The notes under the pieces: generated by a model
The model's input: the letters and a program-made list of their open reading frames with translations, nothing else
Databases searched by the model: none
What the model was told of the DNA's origin: nothing
Source of the DNA: Haematobia irritans
Taxonomy: Eukaryota > Arthropoda > Insecta > Diptera > Muscidae
NCBI RefSeq assembly: GCF_050003625.1
Contig: NC_134400.1
Span: forward strand, 223,550,085-223,614,084
Direction: 5' to 3'
DNA length: 64,000 bases
Made by a program: the position numbers and the translations under genes
Part shown: positions 22,190 through 33,739 of the stretch, piece by piece
How the letters are laid out: the number at the start of each line of letters is the position of its first letter
How positions within the stretch are numbered: position 1 is the stretch's first letter

Positions 22190-24544
22190 TTTTTATATCC
22201 TCCACCATAGGATGGGGGGTATATTTACTTTTTCATTCCGTTTGTAACTCATCGAAATATTGCTCTAAGACCCCATAAAGTATATATATTCTGGGTCGTG
22301 GTGAAATTCTGAGTCGATCTGTCCGTCCGTCCGTCTGTTGAAATCACGCTAACTTCCAAACGAAACAAGCTATCGACTTGAAACTTGGCACAAGTAGTTG
22401 TTATTGATGTAGGTCGGATGGTATTGCAAATGGGCCATATCGGTCCACTTTTACGTATAGCCCCCATATAAACGGCCCCCAAATTTGGCTTGCGAGGCCT
22501 CTAAGAGAAGCAAATTTCATCTGATCCGGCTGAAATTTGGTACATGGTGTAAGTATATGGTCTCTAACAACCATGCAAAAATTGGTCCACATCTGTCCAT
22601 AATTATATATAGCCCACATATAAAGCGATCCCCCGAATTGGCTTTCGAGGCCTCTAAGAGAAGCAAATTTCATCCGATTCGGCTGAAATTTGGTACATGG
22701 TTTAGTATATGGTCTCTAACAACCATGCAAAAATTGGTCCACATCGGTCCATAATTATATATAGCCCCCATATAAACCGATCCCCACATTTGGCTTGCGG
22801 AGAAGCAAATTTCATCCCATCCGGCTGAAATTTGGTACATGGTGTTAGTATATGGTCTCTAACAACCATGCAAAAATTGGTCCACATCGGTCCACTTTTA
22901 CGTATAGCCCCCATATAAACGGACCCCCAAATTTGGCTTACAAGGCCTCTAAGAGAAGCAAATTTCATCCGATTCGGCTGAAATTTGGTACATGGTTTAG
23001 TATATGGTCTCTAACAACCATGCAAAAATTGGTCCACATCGGTCCATAATTATATATAGCCCCCATATAAACTTATCCCCCGATTTGGCTTTCGGAGCCT
23101 CTAAGAGAAGCAAATTTCATCCGATCCGGCTGAAATTTGGTACATGGTGTTAGTATATGGTCTCTAATAACCATGCAAACCAAAACCAAATCTGGGGATC
23201 GGTTTATATGGTGCTATATATGATTATGGACTGATATGGACCACTTTTGGCATGGTTGTTAAATATCATATACGATCACCACGTACCAAATTTCAAGCGG
23301 ATCAGATGAATTTTGCTTCTCCAAAAGGCACTGGAGGTCAAATCTGGGGATCGGTTTATATGGGAGCTATATATAATTATGGTCTGATAGGAACCAATTC
23401 CTGCATGGTTATTGGATACCATATACTAACATCACGTACCAAATTTCAACCGAATGGGAAGAATTTTGCTCTTCCACGGGGCTCTGGAGGTCAAATCTGG
23501 GGATCGGTTTATATGGGGGCTATACATAATTATGGACCGATATGGACCAATTCTTGCGTGTTTGTTAGATACCAGGTCCCAAATTTCAACCGGATCGGAT
23601 GAATTTTGCTCCTTCAAGAGGCTCCGGAGGACAAATCTGGGGATTGATTTATATGTGGGCTATATATAATTATGGACCGATATGGACCAATTCTTGCATG
23701 GTTGTTAGAGACCATATACTAACACCACGTACCAAATTTCAACCGGATCGGATGAATTTTGCTCCTCTAAGAGGCTCCGGAGATCAAATCTGGTGATCGG
23801 CTTATATGGGGGCTACATATAATTATGAGTCGATGTGGACCAATTTGTGCATGGTCATTAGAGAACATATACTAACACCATGTACCAAATTTCAGCCGGA
23901 TCGGATGAAATTTGCTTCTCTAGAGGCTCCGCAAGCCAAATCTGCGCATCGGTTTATATGGGGTCTATATATAATTATGGACCGATGTGGACCAATTTTT
24001 GCATGGTTGTTAGAGGGCATATACTAACACCATGTACCAAAGTTCAGCCGGATCGGATGAAATTTGCTTTTCTTAGAGCAATCGCAAGCCAAATTTGGGG
24101 GTCCGTTTATATGGGGGCTATACGTAAAAGTAGACCGATATGGACCAATTTTTGCATGGTTGTTAGAGACCGTATACTAACACCATGTACCAAATTTCAG
24201 CCTGATCGGATGAAATTTGCTTCTTTTAGAGCAATCGCAAGCCAAATTGGGGGGTCCGCTTATATGGGGGCTATACGTAAAAGTGGACCGATATGGCCCA
24301 TTTGCAATACCATCCGACCTACATCAATAACAACTACTTATGCCAAGATTCAATTCGATAGCTTGTTTCGTTCGGAAGTTAGCGTGATTTCAACAGACGG
24401 ACGGACGGACATGCTCAGATCGACTCAGAATTTCACCACGATCCAGAATATATATACTTTATGGGGTCTTAGAACAATATTTCGATGTGTTACAAACGGA
24501 ATGACAAAGTTAATATACCCCCTATGGTGGAGGGTATAAAAAAA
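22190..24544. mobile_element. Head-to-head family A composite (A2), long-armed foldback
   Basis: The left arm (22190 to about 23180, plus orientation) starts TATATCCTCCACCATAGG and has the GTCCGTCCGTCTGT tract and 153-bp units. The right arm (about 23183-24544) is the same sequence reversed, ending CCTATGGTGGAGGGTATAAA. The orientation switches abruptly near 23183 (AACCATGCAAACCAAAACCA). Neither arm has the right-hand GC hairpin of A1, so two left halves are joined. Long frames through the right arm, including 219 codons at 23880-24539, are repeat translations and not genes. Confidence 0.85.
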
Positions 24545-24555
24545 GCATTAAGGTA

Positions 24556-25057
24556 CCCAGCAAAAAAATTTGGAAGTTCTTCTAAAGGCACAACTTTAAA
24601 AGCACTTCCAAAAATGTTCTCCCAAAGAAGTTCTTTATTTTAACTGCACAGGAAGTTCATTTGAGCCAATTTTTTTATAACTCGATTTTTTCATAATTTT
24701 AATGGTACAAATTATTTAAATTTTGCCGAAAAAATGCTAAATCCATTCTAGAAAACTTGCGAGTTTTTGAAAATTCTTTATGTCAAACGTTGCAGACAAA
24801 CATTAGGAATGCATTAAAAATCATAAAAAAAATAAAATTTATTTATTTCTCAAAATATCGCAAAATTTCCTAATTCACATTCAAAACACTGAATTCGCAC
24901 AACACCTTAAGAAGCGATGCAAATTCGCTTGAAATGGTGGAAATCCGTCCTATGACAAGCCCATGTTAAATTCATCGCTTCTGCGCCAATTTTGCACCAC
25001 TTCCGGATACAAAAAGAACACTGTCACTACTTTTTGGGCAACGCTTTGTTTGCTGGG
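24556..25057. mobile_element. MITE-3, complete copy
   Basis: 502 bp with ends CCCAGCAAAAAAATTTGGAA and TTTGTTTGCTGGG. It shares its interior with 26230-26784, including CCGTCCTATGACAAGCCCAT and TTGCACCACTTCCGGAT. There is no coding capacity and no clear target duplication, so the superfamily is unknown. Confidence 0.82.
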
Positions 25058-26119
25058 TTTGAAATCCAAACAAAATTGTATAAAAGTTTTTCTCTGAAGA
25101 CAAAATAAATTTTAAAGTCTTTCTGCAGCAAGATACTTCTTTAAAGAGATGTTTGTAAATTCATTAAATTTCTTTAATACAAGCAATTTAAGGAAATAAC
25201 GAATAACATGTAAAGGATATTAAATATCCTTATTCCTATTCCACCATGTATTGGGATATCATGGTGCAACAGAACGTAATACCGGCGAGTAATTAAAACG
25301 GATTATTTGATTAGAGCACTAATTGCCTCAACGACTTGTTACAGCCTTCTTAGATATGAGAGAAATTCAAATAAATTTCCCAAAGTCGTCGCGTGAAGCT
25401 AAAGTTCTGTAATTCTTATCTGTAACCCATACTGTGGTTCTCCTTCAACACTCGCATCTCAGCATCCCCAAGGATTAAAGCGTTAAAAAGTTACACAAAA
25501 TAACAAGAAGTCGACTAAGACGATGAGCAACTGGCAGGAGTGGCCCTGGGTTAGGAAAGAACAAAGTTTTTCTTCAAGGTAACAAACCATAAAATAATTA
25601 AGTTTTTCCAGTTGAGGGATGGGCTCGTTCAATGGACGTCTTGTGGTTTCGCCAAGACCACCATCCAACTTTGAACGAACACAATCTGACTGATTTAAAA
25701 TACCACAGCCAAGACTAAAGTTTGAGAGAGTGTACAAAGTCCTTTGCAAGAAATTCCTATAAATTTAAAATTTCATTCTTTGGTTTTGCAATGTTAAAGG
25801 CCATTCCAAGAATTATTGTTTTTGTGGAGAAATTTCCAAAGGAATTGTTTTTGTGTAATTAAGTGTCAACATGTCATAAAATTTTAGTAAATTTCCCTTG
25901 TTTGAGTATTTATGACATCGCTATGCAATGTCCCTCAAAAGCACATCCTTCCGTTCAAAATGGTCGACTTCTTTTTGGAGTTTCCTGAAGTATTTAAAAG
26001 TTAGCCTCTTTTTGGTTAACTGCAAATAAAAATTAGGTAAATTATAGCTTAGTTTGGCTGTAGTCTGTATTAGGGATTTCATTGTTTACGAGATTATTTG
26101 AAATCTTTGGATATTTTGG
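25058..26119. other. Unassigned sequence
   Basis: No repeat family or protein domain recognised. Confidence 0.4.
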
Positions 26120-26229
26120 GTTTATTTTAAATTTCAGAAGTATAAAGTGTCGGAAATAACATCAAATTTTAGAATCAGTTTAGATTTGTTCGAATTGGTT
26201 ATCTTTGGCACGATTTATGCTCTTCAAAT

Positions 26230-26784
26230 CCCAGCAAAAAAATTTGGGAGTTCTTCTAAAGGCACAAATTTAAAAGCACTTCCAAAAATGTCCTCACAAA
26301 GATGTTCTTTATTTCAACTGCACAGGAAGTTCATTTGAGTAAAATTTGTTATAACTCGATTTTTTCACATTTTTAATGGGAAATTTAAAGTTTTACTGTT
26401 TCAAATGGGTTAAAAACAGAATAAATTAATAAAATACTGCAAATTATTTAAATTTTGCCGAAAAAATTGCGAATATTTGAAAATATTTGATGTCAAACGT
26501 TCCAGACAAGCGTTTATAATGCATTAAAAATTATAAAAAATTAAAAAAAAAAAATATTTATTCGTCAAAATATCACATAATTTCTTAATTCACATCCAAA
26601 TCACTGGATTCGCATCACACCTTAAGAAGTGATGCAAATTCAGTGTAACGGCCATTGAAATGGTGGACATCCGTCCTATGACAAGCCCATGTTAAAATCA
26701 TCGCTTCTGCGCCAATTTTGCACCACTTCCGGATCCAAAAAGAACATTTTCTCAACTTTTTTGGCGACGCTTTTCTTTGCTGGG
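26230..26784. mobile_element. MITE-3, complete copy
   Basis: About 555 bp from CCCAGCAAAAAAATTTGGGA to TTTCTTTGCTGGG. Same order of blocks as the copy at 24556. Inserted in the mariner relic. Confidence 0.82.
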
Positions 26785-26800
26785 ATGCTACACGAAAGTG

Positions 26801-27453
26801 CACTCAAAAAACAGTGAATCCACTAGGAACCAACCAAACTGTAGTACAAACGCAATTGTCACGCCGATTTTACAAAGATAAGTAAATATTTTTGAACAAA
26901 TTCAAGAAAATTTATTAGACTTTTAAAGAAAATTTTGTAGTTTGAGGGAAAAAATGGGGTTAGGTTAGGTTAGGTTGTGTGGCAGCCCGATGTATCAGGC
27001 TCACCATTGTGATACCACAGTGGTGAACTTCTCTCTTATCACTGAGTGCTGCCCGATTCCATGTTAAGCTCAATGACAAGGGACCTCCTTTTTATAGCCG
27101 AGTCCGAACGGCGTTCCACATTCCAGTGAAACCACTTAGAGAAGCTTTGAAACCCCAGAAATGTCACCAGCATTACTGAGGTGGGATAATCCACCGCTGA
27201 AAAACTTTTTGGTGTTCGGTCGTAGCAGGAATCGAACCCACGACCTTGTGTATGCAAGGCGGGCATGCTAACCATTGCACCACGGTGGCTCCCAAATAAA
27301 TGGAGTTAAAAATTTCAAAAATGTTTTTTAGTGCCATACGAAGTTCAAGATAGGTTCATTATTGGAAAAATTTACCAATTTTATGAAATTCTGAAGTATT
27401 TTGTGGAATAAAATTGGCTTTAGTGCCAAAAAGGGTTCTTTTTTGTTTGAGTG
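26801..27453. mobile_element. MITE-4 copy interrupted by a SINE
   Basis: Ends CACTCAAAAAACAGTGAATC and TTTTTTGTTTGAGTG, flanked by TG on each side (26799-26800 and 27454-27455). Removing it restores CGAAAGTGGC...GTATTTTG, as seen in the related mariner fragment near 18857. The phrases CATACGAAGTTCAAGA and TTTACCAATTTTATG are shared, reversed, with 39658-40172. Confidence 0.75.
26958..27293 (-). mobile_element. tRNA-derived SINE, full length
   Basis: Head GGGAGCCACCGTGGTGCAAT at 27293 leftward, B box GGGTTCGATTCC, and a TTAGG-type tail at 26958. A probable duplication of AAATGG-type sequence flanks it (about 26950-26957 and 27294-27303). It lies inside MITE-4, so it is younger. Confidence 0.9.
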
Positions 27454-27764
27454 TGGCTTTGCAGTATTTTGATCTATTCCCGGCGAAGCGCCATCTTGAG
27501 ATGGTCGACACTTTGGTATTTTTTAGTACCAAACTTACCCTATAAAATGTCTGAAGTACAACGGCTTCACGAGATCACCAGATTTTTGGTTGACTCGTAC
27601 TGTGATGGCGCACAGTGCTGTTGGAATGCCCATGATATGCGTCCAAAATGTTTGTCTGCTCAGGGTTTCAATACTGACATTTTTCTGATAATTTTTTTCG
27701 ACCTCTTGGCCCTTGTATACGAGCTGGGAACGACCATCGACAGTTACACCATTACCATCGTACC

Positions 27765-28608
27765 CAGTGATGCCAGTATTTTTCGGGCTCTTGTCCCCAA
27801 AATAAGACGCTTTCATCCCCAAGAATCCCCAATTTAATTTAAAATTCCCCACAAAAATCCCCAATACAGTTTTTGGCAATTTTTTGAAAAAAGGAATAGG
27901 CTCTGCTGTAAAAAATCTGCCATAATCTAAAAATTGTAAAAATATACAATTTTTGTTACACCAGTTTACGAGTTACAATAAGACTAACCTTTCAAAATCC
28001 AAAAAATGAGACGGGTTCTCAAAATATTATCTGATAGAATCCCTCATTACAATTAATTATTGGTATAAAGAGTCATCGAATTTGTGTCTTATGCAAATCA
28101 TCTTCTAAATGCTCGAGAAATAAAAATAGGAGTTGTTAGTTATGAATCAAAAGTTAGTACCGAATAGCTAAGAAATAAAATTGGGTGATCGATCAAAAGG
28201 CGTTGTTGCCCCGGTATGAACTCTATTATATATGTTTGATATATATTTTCCAAATCAGTGATGTATGCAGATGAGGGGCCAACCCTTCGACCCAAGTCCT
28301 TACGAAATAATTTCACAATAGTAAACAATTTCTTAAAAACAAAGTAAATTGAAAAGTAGCTCTTGGAATAGATTTTGAAGATTCTCTGTACTTCTTCAAG
28401 CCCCTTTTTAAGCATGTAGAAGTAAAGAATTTCATATAAACCTTAACTAAAAACCTGATTTGTAATACTGACCAGAATTCCCCACAAAAATCCCCAATTT
28501 TGTGGAAATTCCCCACCAAATCCCCAAGTCCCCAACTCAAAATGTTTGTCCCCATCCACGAAAAAATATCCCCGATTTGGGGAAAATACCCCAATACTGG
28601 CAACATTG
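27765..28608. mobile_element. hAT-type element (hAT-N2), 8-bp target duplication
   Basis: 844 bp, ends CAGTGATGCCAGTATT and, reversed, CAATGTTGCCAGTATT. The direct repeat ATCGTACC flanks it at 27757-27764 and 28609-28616. The subterminal regions are full of TCCCCA/TGGGGA words (CCCCACAAAAATCCCCAA at both ends). There is no transposase, so it is non-autonomous. Confidence 0.92.
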
Positions 28609-28689
28609 ATCGTACCCAACGTTGGGTTCTAAAGTATCTTTGCGGGCGCGAAATAGGAATTTCCCCAATGTGGGGGAAATTCCTACTTG

Positions 28690-29370
28690 ACCTCTATTCC
28701 ACCCCCTCCGGACGGTGTCGAGATTGTATTATATGCGGACGATTGTACAATCAAGGCATCTGGGCCCATTATTGATGACATATGCGATCGATTGAACTTC
28801 TACCTCGCTGATTTTACCAGTTATTTCACTACTAGAAAGAAATCTTGTTGACTACAACACTTGGCCGGCCAGTGGTAAACTATGTAGCGGCAGTGTGGAC
28901 ACGCAGTGGAATAAAATGCAGACCTGTCAGAACGCTGCCCTTATAACTGCGACAGGATGTCTCCGCAGTACACCCCTGGATCACCTTTATGCGGAGACCA
29001 AGATCATCCCAGTGTGTCAACACAATACCATGTTGTCAAAGCAGTACCTCTTGGGTTGCTATCGAAGTTGCCATCCAAATCACAATCTTGTGAATAGGCA
29101 GCCTCGACCCAGGAATGTAAGGGGTTGATCTTCACCTTCTCGAGCGCGAGATCCAGCTATATAAAAGAGAGCCTCTAGATCAGGCAGCATACCAAACAGG
29201 TCTGAATAGGATACTGTAGCTGAAGTGGTGAGAAGCTACAAGTTTAATCCTGTTCTCGGTGCTCGACCACCGCCCATAGTACCGGAGGAAAGAGACCTCC
29301 CACAGCAGACCAGTTAGGGTAGTTTTAGCCCAACTAAGATCAAACAAGTGCAGCCGCCTTAATTCCTACT
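28690..29370 (+). pseudogene. Jockey-group non-LTR retrotransposon relic (end of RT and C-terminal region)
   Basis: The plus-strand frame contains GVEIVLYADDCTIKASGP, the reverse transcriptase catalytic YADD motif (core at about 28725-28745). A deletion removes the next part, and frame shifts lead to WNKMQTCQNAALITATGCL, then HLYAETKIIPVCQHNTMLSK and QYLLGCYRSCHPNH (about 28905-29085). These fit the C-terminal ORF2 region of BS/Jockey-type elements, down to a damaged PEERDLPQQT near 29285. In life it would make cDNA at a nicked target. Here it is 5'-truncated, deleted internally and stop-broken. Confidence 0.82.
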
Positions 29371-29639
29371 TATCAGCGTAGCGAGAAAAAAATATTTATT
29401 TACATTTACATACTGTAGGGCTCTAACAACATCCAGATATAAGGCAATCACATTGAATTCCATCTCGAATGACTTTTTTTCAGTATGCAATAGATCAAGA
29501 TGATTTAAAAAAAAAAATACAATGAACTGTCTCTGGAATAAATCTATCAGCTGTCAGACGTGCGGTTTAGAAATAATAGCAACCTGAAGTTGATTGCAAT
29601 ACGTATAAGCCACACTCTATTTCCTGCTTTGAAGATTGT

Positions 29640-29782
29640 ACAGGGTGTTTTTACTTGGATCCGAAGATTATGTTCTGCAACTATGGATTTGGATTCAAAA
29701 TTAAAAATACAAATTATAACAGTCACTTCAAAAAAGCTTTTAAAATGAGCATTCTCTATTCTCAAAATAAATCTTAGTTCTA
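29640..29782 (+). repeat. AT-rich repeat, left part (split by the 29783-31242 composite)
   Basis: Matches a longer tract at 48695-49250: TTTACTTGGATCCGAAGATT, then ATTATAACAGTCACTTCAAA and AAAATAAATCTTAG. The matching continues after 31257, so the composite element inserted here. Confidence 0.6.
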
Positions 29783-31242
29783 TTATATTACATGTTAGCC
29801 TGATACCGAAACAGGCAATTGACGTCCAAATGCATTATATCTAATTATACAATTATTATTCGAGCTTTATGGACAGATATAGATTAAGGAACATGGTTAA
29901 TAGAGCCATTGAAAAGAAAACGCCAGATACAAATCTATACACGCCTGGACTGTACATGTTTCGGTTCGGGCGAATGAACCTTTCCACAGCCTTTAGTATA
30001 GATCTGGCTGGGAGAGATAACTCAATTTTGGGCCCTTTATGCTAACTCCTTATGGAGAAAACAGTTGGGAAATTTCCTCTTACAAATTGAATCATCTTTT
30101 CTCCCACTGTACATCATCTTTTCATATAACTTACAAGTCCCTTAATCTTATTCTTATTTCGTTTTGTTACATAGTAATGCAACAACACGAAATTTATTTT
30201 TAGAAAGCTAATTTGTTAGAATTCACCTTAGTGGTGAACAGTCGAACAATGCTTATTGTTTCTACAGTCAACTACAACATATGACAATTAACAGAAACTG
30301 GTTTCCAGGATACAACAACAATTCTAACGCGTACATTAGTCGTGTTTTTCCTAGTTTTACGACGGGCTCATCGTTGCTTATTATATTACATGTTAGCCTG
30401 ATACCGAAACAGGCAATTGACGTCCAAATGCATTATATCTAATTATACAATTATTATTCGAGCTTTATGGACAGCTATAGATTAAGGAACATGGTTAATA
30501 GAGCCATTGAAAAGAAAACGCCAGATACAAATCTATACACGCCTGGACTGTACATGTTTCGGTTCGGGCGAATGAACCTTTCCACAGCCTTTAGTATAGA
30601 TCTGGCTGGGAGAGATAACTCAATTTTGGGCCCTTTATGCTAACTCCTTATGGAGAAAACATTTGGGAAATTTCCTCTTACAAATTGAATCATCTTTTCT
30701 CCCACTGTACATCATCTTTTCATATAACTTACAAGTCCCTTAATCTTATTTTTATTTCGTTTTGTTACATAGTAATGCAACAACACGAAATTTATTTTTA
30801 GAAAGCTAATTTGTTAGAATTCACCTAAGTGGTGAATTGTTCGACTGTTCACCACTTAGGTGAATTCTAACAAATTAGCTTTCTAAAAATAAATTTCGTG
30901 TTGTTGCATTACTATGTAACAAAACGAAATAAAAATAAGATTAAGGGACTTGTAAGTTATATGAAAAGATGATGTACAGTGGGAGAAAAGATGATTCAAT
31001 TTGTAAGAGGAAATTTCCCAAATGTTTTCTCCATAAGGAGTTAGCATAAAGGGCCCAAAATTGAGTTATCTCTCCCAGCCAGATCTATACTAAAGGCTGT
31101 GGAAAGGTTCATTCGCCCGAACCGAAACATGTACAGTCCAGGCGTGTATAGATTTGTATCTGGCGTTTTCTTTTCAATGGCTCTATTAACCATGTTCCTT
31201 AATCTATATCTGTCCATAAAGCTCGAATAATAATTGTATAAT
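29783..31242. mobile_element. Composite insertion: two direct copies and one inverted copy of a ~460-bp unit
   Basis: The unit occurs at 29783-30243 (direct), 30381-30838 (direct) and about 30841-31242 (inverted, shorter). Copies 2 and 3 form an almost perfect palindrome with arms of about 395 bp around GGTGAATTGTTCGACTGTTC. A 15-bp direct repeat, TAAATCTTAGTTCTA, flanks the whole (29768-29782 and 31243-31257). A 137-bp unique spacer separates copies 1 and 2. A diverged relative in inverted orientation lies at 41300-41500. No coding region; element class unknown. Confidence 0.82.
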
Positions 31243-31257
31243 TAAATCTTAGTTCTA

Positions 31258-31400
31258 CATTTGTAATTTTCTCTTATTTATTTAAACCAACAATGTATTT
31301 TTTTATATTGAGAAAAATTTGTCTAACTTCAAAGCCGTAAGCATTTGATCAAGACACGTAAATTTCAAAGATGGGTATTCCAAATTTATTTAAAAAAAAA
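31258..31400 (+). repeat. AT-rich repeat, right part
   Basis: Continues the repeat seen at 29640-29782. TTGAGAAAAATTTGTCTAAC and the following CTTCAAAG match the 49100-49170 region (AAGGAAAATTTGCCTCACTT). Confidence 0.5.
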
Positions 31401-32449
31401 TTATAAAAATATTTTTAATTATATTTCTTTATATTTATCTGTAATAATGTGTAAATTTGGTATTAGGATTAATCTAAATTGTATTTCACATTCGCAAATG
31501 TGTTTTTAAATATAGATTTCGCATGAATTCCCTACCACGTAAGTGTAGGAAAAAAATCATTATTCTATTTTGCCTCTGTATAAACCAAAGGAAGTGAGCG
31601 AGCGATAGTTTCCATCGGAGAATTACAGGACAAAATAAACCAAGAGAATAGCTTAAGAAGAGAACAGGCTACTATAGCCATAAACTGCATGTTTAGCTGC
31701 TATTTTTTTATGCTAACTTTGGCCGAAAATACCACTTGCAATGGATAAACTTGGTGCAGAATTAGCTAAAACCCCCGGTGGTTTTAGGAAGAGGGTAGGA
31801 ACTAATGTTGTCACTAGCCTTATATATAGCATTTAATTACTGGCATTTGTGGTATTGCAAGTATGCTTGTAAGCCTCTTTGTTTTATTTTTCCCTTTTTT
31901 TGTTGGTTTCAATAATACAGCCATCCTGACATGGCCTTACAACAACAACACTTGTAATTGGTGCTGCTCCGAATTCTTTCTTCATTTCCCGCCATTTGGT
32001 CTTGTTGATTTTGTTGTTCTTGGATGAATAGCACCATTTATCCGGCAAAGGAAGGATGTTGCATGTCAACGTCAAGTTCAATTTGCTCCAAAGCTAATGT
32101 TTAAATTTATAGAACCCATAGACTTTTACAGCGACAGTCAGCCAAAAATATAGGCGAATGCAAATCAAAAAAACCAAAAGTCCTTGCAGAAAATGTTACT
32201 TCCCCATTTGGGGAGAAGAAAAAGACGGCATAACAAACCAAGTATGGAAAAAGAATTACACGGAACATACAATCTTGGGGTCATTGTATAGATTTACAAT
32301 GCTCAACAGCAGTTTTACTTAGATTCTTTGTGTCCATCAAGATTTGAAATACGGTTTTTTTGTGGCCATAGAAATTTTCGAGGATTCCTGACATAAGTTT
32401 CCATCAAATGTTTGCAACGATAATAGAGGGTGTAGAAAACTTGGGTGAC
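31401..32449. other. Unassigned sequence
   Basis: No gene or repeat recognised. Base composition is less AT-extreme after 31560, but the frames have no domains. Confidence 0.4.
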
Positions 32450-32457
32450 CATGTGAG

Positions 32458-33283
32458 CAGTGCTGCCGCTAGGGAAAAATTTAGTGAAGTATATTTTGGA
32501 AAAAAGTGGAGTAGATTGAATAAAATTGAAGTAGCATACATTTTTGAAAACAAAACAATAGAATTCATTTTATTATACCCTCCACCATAGGATGGGGGTA
32601 TATTAACTTTGTCATTCCGTTTGTAACACATCGAAATATTGCTCTAAGACCCCATAAAGTATATATATTCTGGGTCGTGGTGAAATTCTGAGTCGATCTG
32701 AGCATGTCCGTCCGTCCGTCTGTTGAAATCACGCTAACTTCCGAACGAAAGAATCTATCGACTTGAAACTTGGCACAAGTAGTTGTTATTGATGTATGTC
32801 GGATGGTATTGCAATGGGCCATATCGGTCCACTTTTACGTATAGCCCCCATATAAACGGACCCCCAAATTTGGCTTGCCAGCTGAAATTTGGCATATGAT
32901 CTCCAACAACCATGCAAAAATTGGTCCACATCGGTCCATAATTATATATAGCCCCCATATAAACTGATCCCCCGATTTGGCTTGCGGAGCCTCTAAAAGA
33001 ACCAAATTTCATCCGATCCAGCTGAAATTTGGTACATGGTGTAAGTATATGGTCTCTAACAACTATGCAAAAATTGGTCCACATCGGTTAATAATTCAAT
33101 GATTAAAACCGCTATGTTCATCGTAATTAAAGGAATAGGAAAAACAATTAGGTAATATGGGGAAAAATTTTAAAATTTGAAGCAGAACAAAAAGTGAAGC
33201 AGATTTTTGGAAGAAGGAGTGACGAAGTAAATTTTGTTAAAATGAAGCAAAATACTTCGATTGAAGTAGTAGCGGCAGCACTG
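32458..33283. mobile_element. hAT-type element (hAT-N3) split by a family A fragment
   Basis: The ends are CAGTGCTGCCGCTA on both sides, flanked by the 8-bp direct repeat CATGTGAG (32450-32457 and 33284-33291). Without the family A insertion (about 32572-33093) only about 300 bp remain, with AAGCAGAA and AGTGAAG words. Non-autonomous. The CAGTGNTGCC ends are shared with hAT-N2. Confidence 0.92.
32572..33093 (+). mobile_element. Family A fragment (A3), left end and part of the array
   Basis: Starts TATTATACCCTCCACCATAG, carries GAGTCGATCTGAGCATGTCC and the GTCCGTCCGTCTGT tract, and then about two 153-bp units, the first with a deletion (32880-32890). It ends without the right hairpin. Inserted in hAT-N3. 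Confidence 0.85.
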
Positions 33284-33611
33284 CATGTGAGTGATACAAC
33301 ATTCATTTAAGTTTTCTTGAAAGTAAACAGCGATTTTAGTAAAGGGGATCGTATCCTACTTTTAGGCAAACTTGAGGAATACTACGAGAAAAATCAGGAG
33401 TTTGGTATAGGCATTGTAATCAGATCTAAGAATGGAAAATTCAATTTTTCAAAGTTTTGATTTTTTATTTTTTTTTTTCGATTATGAAAAAATGGAGTCA
33501 ACTTTTCTTTCGAAAGGTCAAGAGCCGATTATTCGACGTCAAAAGCCAATTTGACGATTTGAGTACAGTTTCAAATGTATGAAAGACTTTTCATTCTACA
33601 ACTTATAATGG

Positions 33612-33736
33612 CTACACCGAAAGAATTCTCTTCGTTAATTTTACCAAAGATTCTTCTTTAACTATCCTTTGTTATTTCTTCATAAAACAACGAAATTTTC
33701 ATTGATTTTCGTAAATTTTATGAAGATTTCTTTACA
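33612..33736. repeat. MITE-2/4-like left end
   Basis: TACACCGAAAGAATTCTCTT begins with a TA and the CACCGAAA end typical of the TA-flanked MITEs. It is interrupted at 33740 by a different element and its right end was not found. Confidence 0.4.
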
Positions 33737-33739
33737 TAA

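Larger units (their letters stand above)
26120..28640 (-). pseudogene. Mariner-like element relic carrying four nested insertions
   Basis: Pieces at 26120-26229, 26785-26800, 27454-27764 and 28609-28640 together follow the order seen at 18760-19690: GGAAATAACATCAAATTTTA, GGCACGATTTATG, CACGAAAGTGG...GTATTTTGATC, then the catalytic-region relic (minus-strand FQQHCAPSQYESTKNL), then CGACCATCG. The gaps are filled by MITE-3 (26230-26784), MITE-4 (26801-27453, itself split by a SINE at 26958-27293) and a hAT MITE (27765-28608). The transposase remnant is heavily mutated and truncated. Confidence 0.72.

Noticed and set aside
23880..24539. 219-codon open frame on the plus strand, the longest in the window
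   Set aside because: It is the translation of family A 153-bp units and the left-end block. The same peptide pattern appears wherever the repeat occurs, on either strand. No start context or domain.
30440..31242. CRISPR-like or attenuator hairpin at the 395-bp palindrome
   Set aside because: The arms are long dispersed-repeat copies in eukaryotic DNA. No spacer-repeat array exists.
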